Shown: positions 5,552 through 11,199, numbered from the stretch's first letter. The stretch is DNA of 11,199 nt from Methanobacteriota archaeon (GCA_002702945.1 PADF01000076.1:12147-23345), one strand, 5' to 3'. The notes: generated by a model from the sequence alone, not told the origin. A program made the numbers and translations.

Positions 5552-5568
5552 AACCAACACATTTGGTT
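5552..5568. other. 6-bp inverted repeat in the divergent intergenic region
   Basis: AACCAA (5552-5557) and TTGGTT (5563-5568) are perfect complements around a 5-nt loop, about 48 bp before the + strand gene. There is no T-run, so it is not an obvious terminator. It could be a leader hairpin or another binding site. The rest of the gap (5368-5615) contains a TAATCGATTA palindrome at 5433-5442 and nothing else I can name. Confidence 0.25.
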
Positions 5569-5615
5569 GCAATCACCAGCACCACACGACGGGGGTGTTG
5601 TTATGGAGAAACACC

Positions 5616-5708
5616 ATGGCTACAGCTACAAAAGAGAAAAAGACTGTCACTTTGACATACAGAGGAGTTGCATATAAGCAACAGCCTTTATCTTGTGTAA
5701 GAGGTTAG
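5616..5708 (+). CDS. Tiny protein with DUF4278-like motif
   Basis: This 30-residue frame is the only + strand gene in the right-hand nine kilobases. It contains KKTVTLTYRGVAYKQQ, matching the 'LTYRGv.Y' core of DUF4278, a short domain of unknown function widespread in cyanobacteria and seen in cyanophages. A good Shine-Dalgarno sequence, GGAG, lies 7 nt before ATG at 5616, better than most genes here. Its stop overlaps the stop of the convergent gene by 4 bases (5705-5708). It may be controlled by the divergent region with the GTATC half-sites. Confidence 0.65.
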   Translation: MATATKEKKTVTLTYRGVAYKQQPLSCVRG

Positions 5709-5908
5709 ATTAGTTTCTTATCTAGCAAAATTGACTCAAGGATGGATGACCACTTTTGGATTGTCCATCCTTTTTTCATGGTGCGATACGTTATTTTATT
5801 GAGATGAGTAACTGTTTGAACAGCTATATCAATATTTTCTGTATCTTTTAATCTTGCCCAGCACGAAACTAAATCTTTCTCAGAGACTTGCAGGTATAGT
5901 TCATTCAT
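5705..5908 (-). CDS. Hypothetical small protein
   Basis: The 67-residue protein begins MNELYLQVSEKDLVSCWARL and is rich in Lys, Thr and hydrophobic residues with two Trp near the C-terminus (MKKGWTIQKWSSIL). The ATG at 5906-5908 overlaps the upstream stop as ATGA, the typical translational-coupling junction, and is preferred to the in-frame ATG at 5935, which lies inside the upstream gene. The pattern looks helical; no family is recognised. Confidence 0.6.
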   Translation of the reverse strand: MNELYLQVSEKDLVSCWARLKDTENIDIAVQTVTHLNKITYRTMKKGWTIQKWSSILESILLDKKLI

Positions 5909-6438
5909 TTCTTTTTCTTTTCCTCGTTCATCCAATGATCTGTTTTACCTAGTTCGTGCTTGGGGATATTAGGTGCAAGTTCTTCTAAGTGTCCTCCTTT
6001 GTATTTGTCAGGCGGAACAACAGTGCAGAAGGTCATAACCCCAGATTGGTTTTGCTCATCATCTTGAGATGCAATAGCCCATATATCTTTATAGGGGTTA
6101 GGTGTAGATCCTATAGAAAGTCGTAAGGCCAAAGTGGAGTCATCCCAGTGACCACATTCTTCTTTATTCAAATATTTAACAGCAGTTATTGTCCTGCCTA
6201 GGAGTTGCTCTCTAAACCTGTTAGACCATGCCTCTCCGAAGGGGAGTTTTCTTGGCTTCCTCTTAGCAGCTGCCTTTTGCTTTGCTATTTTCTTTTGTAG
6301 TCTTTCTGCTTTAGCTATTGTTTCTTTTATTCCAGTAGAAGTTTTCCATTCAGAATCTTCTTGAGCTCGACGTTGTCTAGCTAGGAAATCTTCAACCTCT
6401 TTATCGTTGAGAGGTTCGAGGGATGCTTCTTTTGTCAT
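5905..6438 (-). CDS. Hypothetical protein with basic N-terminal half
   Basis: The 177-residue protein starts MTKEASLEPL, followed by a highly charged Lys/Arg/Ala-rich helical stretch (KAERLQKKIAKQKAAAKRKP) and a more conserved-looking C-terminal domain: RFREQLLGRTITAVKYLNKE, a W-containing segment (CGHWDDSTLALRLSIG), and SQDDEQNQSGVMTF. The RTIxxVxYLxKEE...W...L.L..G...DDExNxxG pattern resembles small phage and cyanobacterial proteins of unknown function. The C-terminus is KKKK. ATG at 6438 is chosen over 6489 because the shorter start begins with the MTK seen in neighbouring genes and limits overlap with the methyltransferase to 38 nt. The basic half could bind nucleic acid; this is inference. 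Confidence 0.65.
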   Translation of the reverse strand: MTKEASLEPLNDKEVEDFLARQRRAQEDSEWKTSTGIKETIAKAERLQKKIAKQKAAAKRKPRKLPFGEAWSNRFREQLLGRTITAVKYLNKEECGHWDDSTLALRLSIGSTPNPYKDIWAIASQDDEQNQSGVMTFCTVVPPDKYKGGHLEELAPNIPKHELGKTDHWMNEEKKKK

Positions 6439-7486
6439 GATGAGGATAAGTGGATAAGTGTTTGATTCGTTGTAGAGGAACAGAAGCACAAGCAGGAATT
6501 ATGGAATTCCCCAGTGCTTTTAAACGAGGTATCCTGTTGGATAACCCATCATCTCCTCTACAAAGTGTGGGTTCAGATAAGTACTCTCTCCAGTGCGGGT
6601 TAAGACGTCTGGAAGCTGGCGGGGTCTGCCACCTGATCGATCCTGGAAACCTTGGCCTGACCTGCCCTTCCAATCCCGAGCGCATGGAGTCGGCAGGCTG
6701 TTCGTTAGAACTACGGCTGAGCCGGCTAGCCTTCTCTTTTGATGAGCCTTCTCGTAATTGAGATTCGGTCCCGAGTCCTTGTGGTCTCGTGCTGTCGGAG
6801 TTGGTAGAGGTGGATTCCTCATCTCCTTCAGTTCCTCGAAGAGTTGAATTGCTTCTGGATTGACTGCTTCCCTGAGATTGGAAAGTTGCTTCCTGCCTGG
6901 TCTTACCGTGGTCACTTGTTTGATCATGGACTCTTTGCTCCTCAGAGGGAGGGAGTCCATCGTATTGGGAGTCGGAAGACTCGTAGCACAGGATCCATAT
7001 GCGTTTTCTTTCGTGACAGGCTCCCAGATCTCGACCGCTAACAATGTTCCATTCAGCATCGTACCCATGCTTGGCAATTTGAAAGAGGATTTCTTGGAAC
7101 GTTTCCCCGTTTTGGTGAGAGAGGAGATTTCTAACGTTTTCAAGTAAGACAAACTTAGGTCGAATTTGCCCAACCAAACGCATGACTTCGTAGAAAAGAC
7201 CGCTGCGAGTTCCTTCTCCAATTCCTCGTTGTGAGCCTGCAACGGATAAATCCTGGCAAGGAAATCCGGCTGTGAGAACGTCGTACTCTCCTTGGTGTGA
7301 CTGGAAGGTTGTGATGTCATTGTGTATAGGAACGTTGGGGAAATTCTTCTTTAAAACTGATTGACAATAAGGATCGATTTCAATGAATTGTTTAGTTTCA
7401 AATCCACCGACTAGTCTCTCAGCTGCATAGGAGAATCCCCCTATACCAGCGAAGGCATCTAATAGTTTTAAATTACATTGGTTCAT
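6401..7486 (-). CDS. DNA (cytosine-5)-methyltransferase
   Basis: The 361-residue protein carries the ordered motifs of C5-cytosine methyltransferases: motif I DAFAGIGGFS (AdoMet), EIDPYC (motif II), GFPCQDLS (motif IV, catalytic Cys77), LLENV (motif VI, Glu116), HERKRIWIL (motif VIII) and RLKALGNSIIP (motifs IX/X). It transfers a methyl group from AdoMet to C5 of cytosine, probably protecting phage DNA from host restriction or altering its expression. No restriction enzyme is adjacent, so it appears solitary. The target-recognition region, residues about 170-290, is unusually hydrophilic and Ser/Gln/Arg-rich, and the same DNA is open in a second frame (6520-7320). It overlaps the upstream gene by 14 nt and the downstream one by 38 nt. 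Confidence 0.92.
   Translation of the reverse strand: MNQCNLKLLDAFAGIGGFSYAAERLVGGFETKQFIEIDPYCQSVLKKNFPNVPIHNDITTFQSHQGEYDVLTAGFPCQDLSVAGSQRGIGEGTRSGLFYEVMRLVGQIRPKFVLLENVRNLLSHQNGETFQEILFQIAKHGYDAEWNIVSGRDLGACHERKRIWILCYESSDSQYDGLPPSEEQRVHDQTSDHGKTRQEATFQSQGSSQSRSNSTLRGTEGDEESTSTNSDSTRPQGLGTESQLREGSSKEKASRLSRSSNEQPADSMRSGLEGQVRPRFPGSIRWQTPPASRRLNPHWREYLSEPTLCRGDDGLSNRIPRLKALGNSIIPACASVPLQRIKHLSTYPHHDKRSIPRTSQR
6520..7320 (-). CDS. Second long reading frame inside the methyltransferase gene (possible overprinted gene)
   Basis: A 266-codon ATG frame on the same strand lies wholly inside the C5 methyltransferase gene. It is more than an empty shadow: it repeats SLPTP or PLPTP three times (SLPTPNTMD near residue 114, PLPTPTARDHKD near 171, SLPTPCARDWKG near 208) and ends YLNPHFVEEMMGYPTGY. 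I associate this 'LPTPTAxDxKG ... LNPxFVEEMMGFPxGW' layout with uncharacterised phage proteins, from memory and unverified. In the methyltransferase frame the same DNA reads NSDSTRPQGLG and PADSMRSGLEG. It may be a genuine overlapping gene, or the motifs may follow from codon constraints of the enzyme's variable region. No clear Shine-Dalgarno sequence precedes 7320. Confidence 0.3.
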   Translation of the reverse strand: MTSQPSSHTKESTTFSQPDFLARIYPLQAHNEELEKELAAVFSTKSCVWLGKFDLSLSYLKTLEISSLTKTGKRSKKSSFKLPSMGTMLNGTLLAVEIWEPVTKENAYGSCATSLPTPNTMDSLPLRSKESMIKQVTTVRPGRKQLSNLREAVNPEAIQLFEELKEMRNPPLPTPTARDHKDSGPNLNYEKAHQKRRLAGSAVVLTNSLPTPCARDWKGRSGQGFQDRSGGRPRQLPDVLTRTGESTYLNPHFVEEMMGYPTGYLV

Positions 7487-7751
7487 CGTCAGTAACAGCG
7501 CACCAAGCTATTTGAAAATCTATTAACCATTGTCGCTGATCTTTTGAAAGATACAAGTCATCCATGTGATCAACTAATTCATCTTCAGGAATACCAGCCC
7601 AACCTTTGATGTTGGTTGTGAGTGGGCTGATATCTTTATGAAGAAGATCATCACAGCACCAATTAGGTAGTGATTGTTCTTTGCAGAATTGAACGAGTTG
7701 CTCTGATAAGCAGACTCGAAATTCTTTCACAGGAGTAATAGTTTTAGTCAT
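7473..7751 (-). CDS. Hypothetical small acidic protein
   Basis: The 92-residue protein starts MTKTITPVKEFRVCLSEQLV and contains three Cys and six Trp (for example LPNWCCDD, QRQWLIDFQIAWCAV) and an acidic end, VTDDEPM. ATG at 7751 overlaps the upstream stop in the 8-nt ATGACTAA junction and is preferred to the upstream in-frame starts at 7757 and 7847, which lie in the previous gene. The end overlaps the methyltransferase start by 14 nt, so the two are likely co-translated. No family is recognised. Confidence 0.6.
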   Translation of the reverse strand: MTKTITPVKEFRVCLSEQLVQFCKEQSLPNWCCDDLLHKDISPLTTNIKGWAGIPEDELVDHMDDLYLSKDQRQWLIDFQIAWCAVTDDEPM

Positions 7752-7878
7752 CTTCATTTTTGTAAAGATCGTCGATGTCTCCTGGATAGAGGACGTGCAG
7801 GTAGTAGCCGTCGCACATGTAATCAGGTTGATTAGGACAGTCGCCACCGCAGTACCTGCAAGGCTCAGTTTTAGTCAT
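7744..7878 (-). CDS. Tiny Cys-rich, possibly zinc-binding protein
   Basis: The 44-residue protein begins MTKTEPCRYCGGDCPNQ and has C7-xx-C10-GGD-C14 and C22, a spacing that could hold one zinc ion, followed by an acidic tail with DIDDLYKNEDD. It starts at 7878 within ATGACTAA and ends in the same motif at 7744-7751, overlapping both neighbours by 8 nt. Longer starts up to 7944 lie inside the upstream gene and lack the MTK start. Small zinc-ribbon phage proteins often interact with host machinery; no specific role is visible. Confidence 0.6.
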   Translation of the reverse strand: MTKTEPCRYCGGDCPNQPDYMCDGYYLHVLYPGDIDDLYKNEDD

Positions 7879-8041
7879 CCTTTTTGACCTCATGAACAAC
7901 GGATGAATCGTAATCGGTGTGATCATCGTAGTGATCGACACCATCTTCCTTAACTATTTTGAGAGCTTCCTCTTTGGAGTCTGCTTCCACGTTGTAGTCA
8001 AGATAACGATCCATTACACAAGTGATTTTGTATTTAGGCAT
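7871..8041 (-). CDS. Small beta-alpha acidic protein
   Basis: This 56-residue protein reads MPKYKITCVMDRYLDYNVEA then DSKEEALKIVKEDGVDHYDD: two predicted strands and a helix introduced by ADSKEEAL, then an acidic His/Asp-rich tail. The pattern recurs in the next gene upstream (ADSLEDVEE) and, more loosely, at 9632-9811 (AKSEKEALELI), and resembles small DpnD/PcfM-like proteins of mobile elements (analogy only). It overlaps both neighbours by 8 nt (ATGCCTAA at 8034-8041, ATGACTAA at 7871-7878). Confidence 0.7.
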   Translation of the reverse strand: MPKYKITCVMDRYLDYNVEADSKEEALKIVKEDGVDHYDDHTDYDSSVVHEVKKDD

Positions 8042-8207
8042 CAGGATCCTCGATGCTATCTATACCGAGACAGTTACTAGTTGAATCAACACGGTCGAGA
8101 TCTTCGAACTCTGACTCATGCATCTCTTCAACATCTTCAAGACTGTCAGCCTTGACGTGAACGGTATAGGTGGTCTTCTCTGAGAGAGTGACGTGAAAGG
8201 TTGGCAT
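8034..8207 (-). CDS. Small beta-alpha acidic protein, relative of its neighbour
   Basis: This 57-residue protein reads MPTFHVTLSEKTTYTVHVKA then DSLEDVEEMHESEFEDLDRV. Its N-terminal half aligns without gaps to the protein at 7871-8041 (MPxxxxT, YxVxxxADSxE), so the two may be diverged duplicates. It is strongly acidic. Its ATG overlaps the upstream stop by one base (TAATG at 8205-8209) and its stop overlaps the downstream start by 8 nt. Function unknown. Confidence 0.7.
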   Translation of the reverse strand: MPTFHVTLSEKTTYTVHVKADSLEDVEEMHESEFEDLDRVDSTSNCLGIDSIEDPDA

Positions 8208-8374
8208 TAGTTTTTCTCCTTGTGAGGGTTAGGGTTAAGTTCAAAGTCAACCGCATATCCGACATACCCCTCTGAACTATTGTCTTGAACAAATGTGACC
8301 TCGACAGGACACGTTTTTAACCACTCACGAAATTGTTCTTCTAGTGCTTTAGGCATGTGGAGAATTTCAGTCAT
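8207..8374 (-). CDS. Hypothetical small protein
   Basis: The 55-residue protein starts MTEILHMPKALEEQFREWLK, an amphipathic helix, and continues with strands CPVEVTFVQDN and GYVGYAVDFELN, ending NPHKEKN. ATG at 8374 sits inside the 8-nt overlap ATGACTGA with the ParB-like gene; a non-coupled start at 8416 lies inside that gene and is rejected. No family is recognised. Confidence 0.65.
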   Translation of the reverse strand: MTEILHMPKALEEQFREWLKTCPVEVTFVQDNSSEGYVGYAVDFELNPNPHKEKN

Positions 8375-9263
8375 TTTGGCTAATGATCTCCATAATGTTG
8401 GTTCCAATAATCTCATCTCTTGGTACGAGACTCTTCATTGGAGGTGTTGTAGGACTCATGAATTTCTTCACTACTTTCCCTTCTTTCCAATCGTTGAATG
8501 ATTTGATCATTGCATTGAGTTGGATTTGGTTACTGTGAGAACCACCACCACTTCTCCTGAAAGCAGGATTAGATAGTTGATTCCTGAAGGACAGGATTGA
8601 ACAATCAGTTGGTAAATTAGCTCCAGTAGAAAGTAAAGAGAAAAACTCCATCATTTCGTCTACACGCCATTCATAGTCATCACCTATGAGACATAAGGTA
8701 AGAGCAGCTGATTGGCTGAAGCACCTAAATTGCCTATGGCATTTCACGATAAATGGATAATATGTTTCAATGATTTCCTGCTTAGCTTGCCAATATTTGA
8801 CAATCTTTGCGTGATGAGGAGTTACTGCACTACCCCATCTAATCTTTGGATTCTCGGTGTAATTGATATACATTTTGATTGAAGCTGCCAATGTTAAATG
8901 ATTGGACTTGCAACCAGAAAGAGTCAGCATGTCACCAGCTGTACGTGTCTTTCCTATATCAATAACTGTGAAGATAGAAGGATCGCAGTTCTTTGCCATC
9001 AAGATCCTGACGGGTCTTTTAGCTTTAGCTATTGCAGCTAAACGATGCTGACCATCGATAATGCCTCCTTTGGCATCTAAGGCAATACCTTGATTGGTAA
9101 CTTTCCAGTCACCTCTCTCGATTGTCCTTACTAAGGTCACGACACGAGATTTTGTAATCTTACGATTAATGTTCTGACTGTTGGTCAGGATTGTACGAGC
9201 CCATTCAGGGGTCATAAAGACCACTTCGAATTGAGGGTCTGTAGTAGGAGTTTGTGAGTTCAT
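8367..9263 (-). CDS. ParB/Srx-like domain protein of phage type
   Basis: From ATG 9263 the protein has 298 residues. Its first 110 residues carry a ParB-like N-terminal fold: NRKITKSRVVTLVRTIERGD, then WKVTNQGIALDAKGGIIDGQ with the hallmark DGQHRLAAI (D70-I78), then FTVIDIGKTRTAGDML. In plasmid and chromosomal ParB this domain binds CTP; phage relatives have been linked to nuclease, ATPase or regulatory activity, and host-takeover roles are suspected. The remainder is helical and contains no ParB HTH that I can identify. A TTG at 9320 would add 19 residues and is the alternative start. The gene is followed by four small genes with 1-8 nt overlaps. Confidence 0.7.
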   Translation of the reverse strand: MNSQTPTTDPQFEVVFMTPEWARTILTNSQNINRKITKSRVVTLVRTIERGDWKVTNQGIALDAKGGIIDGQHRLAAIAKAKRPVRILMAKNCDPSIFTVIDIGKTRTAGDMLTLSGCKSNHLTLAASIKMYINYTENPKIRWGSAVTPHHAKIVKYWQAKQEIIETYYPFIVKCHRQFRCFSQSAALTLCLIGDDYEWRVDEMMEFFSLLSTGANLPTDCSILSFRNQLSNPAFRRSGGGSHSNQIQLNAMIKSFNDWKEGKVVKKFMSPTTPPMKSLVPRDEIIGTNIMEIISQND

Positions 9264-9333
9264 AAGTCGGAAAGGGGAAACTGACTTGGACAAATCAATA
9301 GTTTTAAGTCGTAGTGACAATTGGACTTAGCTA

Positions 9334-9639
9334 TTAACTAGCTGTTTTAGGAGGGACACCGTTGACATTACTTTCCATCTTGTGGATTCGTTCGTCAACT
9401 CGGTCTAAAAACTCTTCGTAGGCTCTTGACCAGCCATTGTTTAATTCGTGATAATTCGAATCTTCCAAAGCATATGTGACAGTGTCGAAGATATACTCTC
9501 CATCAAAGTCAGATACTTTACTAATCAAAATACCGAGTGATTGCTCATCACTTACTTTTGTTGGATCATGAAAACCTTGATCTTTATACATGGAAATAGC
9601 TTTTCTCATGTAATAAAGGGCATCTTGTTTTTTAGTCAT
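9334..9639 (-). CDS. Hypothetical protein
   Basis: The 101-residue protein begins MTKKQDALYYMRKAISMYKD and is mostly helical and acidic, with YEEFLDRVDERIHKMESNVN near the end and a PPKTAS tail. ATG at 9639 lies in the ATGACTAA overlap with the preceding gene and has GGTGG shortly upstream; the longer frame from 9708 would run through that gene and is rejected. No family is recognised. It ends 70 nt before the preferred ParB-like start. Confidence 0.65.
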   Translation of the reverse strand: MTKKQDALYYMRKAISMYKDQGFHDPTKVSDEQSLGILISKVSDFDGEYIFDTVTYALEDSNYHELNNGWSRAYEEFLDRVDERIHKMESNVNGVPPKTAS

Positions 9640-9811
9640 TGAGCCACCCACGATTAGCTTGGAACCATTCTGTATATGCGTCTTGTTGCCAAGGGAAAGA
9701 GAAGTCATCGAGGATTAGCTCTAAGGCTTCCTTCTCTGACTTAGCTTCAAGGACGTCGAGACGCATCCAAGCACAGAAGTTTTTAGTTTTTGAGGCAATT
9801 TCAAAGTTCAT
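9632..9811 (-). CDS. Small protein with AxSExEAL helix motif
   Basis: The 59-residue protein reads MNFEIASKTKNFCAWMRLDV then LEAKSEKEALELILDDFSFP and ends Trp-rich (PWQQ, EWFQANRGWLND). The strand followed by AKSEKEALELI recalls the two small proteins at 7871-8207. It starts at 9811 in an ATGA overlap with the DUF6915-like gene and ends in the ATGACTAA junction at 9632-9639. Function unknown. Confidence 0.7.
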   Translation of the reverse strand: MNFEIASKTKNFCAWMRLDVLEAKSEKEALELILDDFSFPWQQDAYTEWFQANRGWLND

Positions 9812-10161
9812 TTAGTCATGAATTTGGTATACAACATTTTTGCTGGTTGAGATGCCCAGCGTGGAGTGCGAAGACATTCGATGTAATGATCCAAGGTTGG
9901 AACAAAACCGAGATCTTCTTTAATGTGTTGCTCAAGGATGAGAGAGGTAGGTACTTTTCTTCCTTTGGAATTAGTGAAGGTGTCGCCAAATAAGGCAACA
10001 CCATCTGCTATTCCTTGGGTGTGATGACACAACATCCGATGAAGGATCTTGCTTGTACCTGCACGTCCTCTATCCATCCACTTATGTAGTGGTGCATAGT
10101 CTTCTGGTTGACCACCAAAAGCTTTAGCAGAACTAACACAGTGATAGTGGTAGTGAGACAT
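9808..10161 (-). CDS. DUF6915-like protein
   Basis: The 117-residue protein begins MSHYHYHCVSSAKAFGGQPE, then DYAPLHKWMDRGRAGTSKIL and HRMLCHHTQGIADG, then FGDTFTNSKGRKVPTS and EQHIKEDLGFVPTLDHYI. The H-rich start, the 'SA..FGG.PEDY.P.H.W.D' stretch and 'T.SxGk.VPt....EQH...DLG..P' agree with what I recall as DUF6915, a family of unknown function in phages and plasmids. The conserved His residues (HYHYH, HR, HH) could bind a metal; this is inference. It overlaps the preceding gene by one base (TAATG, 10159-10163) and the next by 4 nt. Confidence 0.65.
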   Translation of the reverse strand: MSHYHYHCVSSAKAFGGQPEDYAPLHKWMDRGRAGTSKILHRMLCHHTQGIADGVALFGDTFTNSKGRKVPTSLILEQHIKEDLGFVPTLDHYIECLRTPRWASQPAKMLYTKFMTK

Positions 10162-10730
10162 TAGAACATCTCTACTTCGACAGATTCGACAACAATCGTA
10201 TTGTTCTCGTGATCACAGGTACACTTCCATTGACCTAGATCTTCATGATCTTTTTTGATATCAATTTCACCTTGACCGCCTTCATTGTTATGGAAGCCAG
10301 GAGCAACGTCTTGAGTTATCCACCATGCAACTCTTGATACATGCTTATAAATAAAATCATCGCTGGAGATATTTATAACGTTACCTTTCTTGTCATAGAA
10401 CTCGATATCTTCAATATCACCGTCATCTCCGCAACCTTGATATTTGACATTGATAGAGTCCAATGCAGGATGGACAAGAGTGATTGCATTAAGCCCATGT
10501 TTAAAAGCTTGCATCCTTTTCATAAAGAAATCATGCTCCCATGCTTTTGATTGAGCCCAAAAGGTGTTCCAATCTCCGTTCATCTCAGGAAAGACAGGCT
10601 TCTTTCTTCCTACGACATTTGCTGAATTTTCATATTTAAAATATTCATCAATACGTTCGAAGTATTCGAATAATGATTCGTCACGATTCTTTTTAAAGTC
10701 CAATGGGACTATTGTGGTGGAATTTGTCAT
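10161..10730 (-). CDS. DUF6878-like protein
   Basis: The 189-residue protein has a polar N-terminal part and then a domain resembling what I recall as DUF6878: VKYQGCGDDGDIEDI (residues 95-109), a segment with WWITQ, and PGFHNNEGGQGEID (144-157), the 'W....GF.NNEGG.GE' signature of that family. An acidic C-terminus (VVESVEVEMF) follows two Cys (C170, C172). The molecular function of the family is not known. It starts 2 nt after the preceding stop and is joined to the DUF6915-like gene by TAATG; the two probably act or are expressed together. Confidence 0.6.
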   Translation of the reverse strand: MTNSTTIVPLDFKKNRDESLFEYFERIDEYFKYENSANVVGRKKPVFPEMNGDWNTFWAQSKAWEHDFFMKRMQAFKHGLNAITLVHPALDSINVKYQGCGDDGDIEDIEFYDKKGNVINISSDDFIYKHVSRVAWWITQDVAPGFHNNEGGQGEIDIKKDHEDLGQWKCTCDHENNTIVVESVEVEMF

Positions 10731-10732
10731 GG

Positions 10733-11197
10733 TTAATGATACAAAAGGGCGAAGGGTTGATCGATAGGGCCATAAGCAAGGTCATCTTTTTTATCGACAG
10801 GAAGGTTAAGCTTGGCAGCTTCTTCCAGAGACTTGACGACTCTTGCTGAGCGTGGAAAATCCACAGGATTAATCAGGTGGTCATAGCGACCTCCGATACT
10901 TGCAGTTAATCTGTAGTTCTCAGGTTTTTTAACATCCAAGAACAAAGGTAGATTTTTGGTGTAAGAATAATGAATCAAATGATTCAATTCGTTCGAAGTA
11001 TTGAAGATTGCATCACGAAGTTTTACTGAATCGCAATCACCTGAAACAAACCATCTCAACATTTCAGCTTTCTTAAAGCCTTTATGTTTAGAGATAGATA
11101 TGACCATGAGGTCAGTTAGATCTGTAAGAGTTAATGAATCTATTAGATCTTTGTTATGCCAACGAGCCTTACGGACATTGGGATAACGAGCTTCCAT
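10733..11197 (-). CDS. Hypothetical protein, 5' end possibly outside window
   Basis: At least 154 residues, starting at ATG 11197, two bases from the window edge, so a longer N-terminus is possible. The sequence has a helical N-terminal half (DSLTLTDLTDLMVISISKHK, KKAEMLRWFVSGDCDSVKLR), a His-containing middle (ELNHLIHYSYTKNLPL) and a C-terminal segment GGRYDHLINPVDFPRSARVV followed by DDLAYGPIDQPFALLYH. No family is recognised. It appears to be upstream of the DUF6878-like gene in the same operon. Confidence 0.6.
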   Translation of the reverse strand: MEARYPNVRKARWHNKDLIDSLTLTDLTDLMVISISKHKGFKKAEMLRWFVSGDCDSVKLRDAIFNTSNELNHLIHYSYTKNLPLFLDVKKPENYRLTASIGGRYDHLINPVDFPRSARVVKSLEEAAKLNLPVDKKDDLAYGPIDQPFALLYH

Positions 11198-11199
11198 AC

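Noticed and set aside
5535..5553. GACTATAGGAAA resembles the end of a T7-type RNA polymerase promoter.
   Set aside because: Only the CTATAGG core agrees; the upstream recognition part does not, and no T7-like RNA polymerase gene is in the window.
5603..5677. An ATG at 5603 opens a 24-residue frame overlapping the DUF4278-like gene.
   Set aside because: It has no Shine-Dalgarno sequence and no family-like pattern, whereas the frame at 5616 has both.
6450..7147. Open frames on the + strand over the methyltransferase.
   Set aside because: They lack recognisable patterns and reflect the base composition of the methyltransferase; only the same-strand frame 6520-7320 shows organised repeats.
1..11199. 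CRISPR array, insertion sequence or integrase.
   Set aside because: No regularly spaced repeats, transposase motifs or terminal repeats were seen on either strand.

Overview
The window looks like part of the genome of a tailed phage infecting marine picocyanobacteria (Prochlorococcus or Synechococcus). The evidence is a cassette of four high-light-inducible (hli) genes of the short phage type (all ending GAYxTTGxxxPGxx), a TIGR02466-type 2OG-Fe(II) oxygenase, a small protein with the cyanobacterial DUF4278 motif (LTYRGVAY), AT-rich DNA, densely packed overlapping genes and several phage replication genes. No capsid, tail, terminase, polymerase, integrase or tRNA gene is visible, so the morphotype cannot be named.

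Layout. Positions 1-1427 are on the + strand: the end of a glycine-rich protein, the oxygenase, a short region with two dyads, then hli1-hli4 joined by TAATG stop/start overlaps. hli4 runs 90 nt into the end of a PD-(D/E)XK exonuclease on the opposite strand. From there almost everything is on the - strand. Reading from right to left (the direction of transcription) the order is: an unknown gene cut by the window edge, a DUF6878-like and a DUF6915-like gene, several tiny acidic or beta-rich proteins, a ParB-like protein, more tiny genes, a C5-cytosine DNA methyltransferase containing a long second reading frame, two small unknown genes, a regulatory gap (5368-5615) that also holds the only + strand gene of this half, then a replication block: unknown gene, truncated sliding-clamp-like protein, SSB, gp32-like ssDNA-binding protein, two unknown genes, a 287-nt gap with unexplained conserved-looking sequence, and the exonuclease.

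How it fits together. The clamp-like protein, two different ssDNA-binding candidates and the exonuclease form a plausible DNA replication/recombination set, apparently driven from the promoter-like region near 5460-5515. The methyltransferase probably protects phage DNA. The small genes on the right are packed with 1, 4 or 8 nt overlaps (often ATGACTAA), which suggests translational coupling and an early, host-interaction type region. The left-hand hli/oxygenase block is typical auxiliary metabolic cargo for maintaining host photosynthesis.

Points most worth a second look: dual coding in the methyltransferase gene; the 2190-2476 element; the degenerate chlorophyll-binding motifs in three of the four hli proteins; the two-domain clamp beside two SSB types; and the family of small proteins sharing a (V/L)xA(D/K)SxE pattern.
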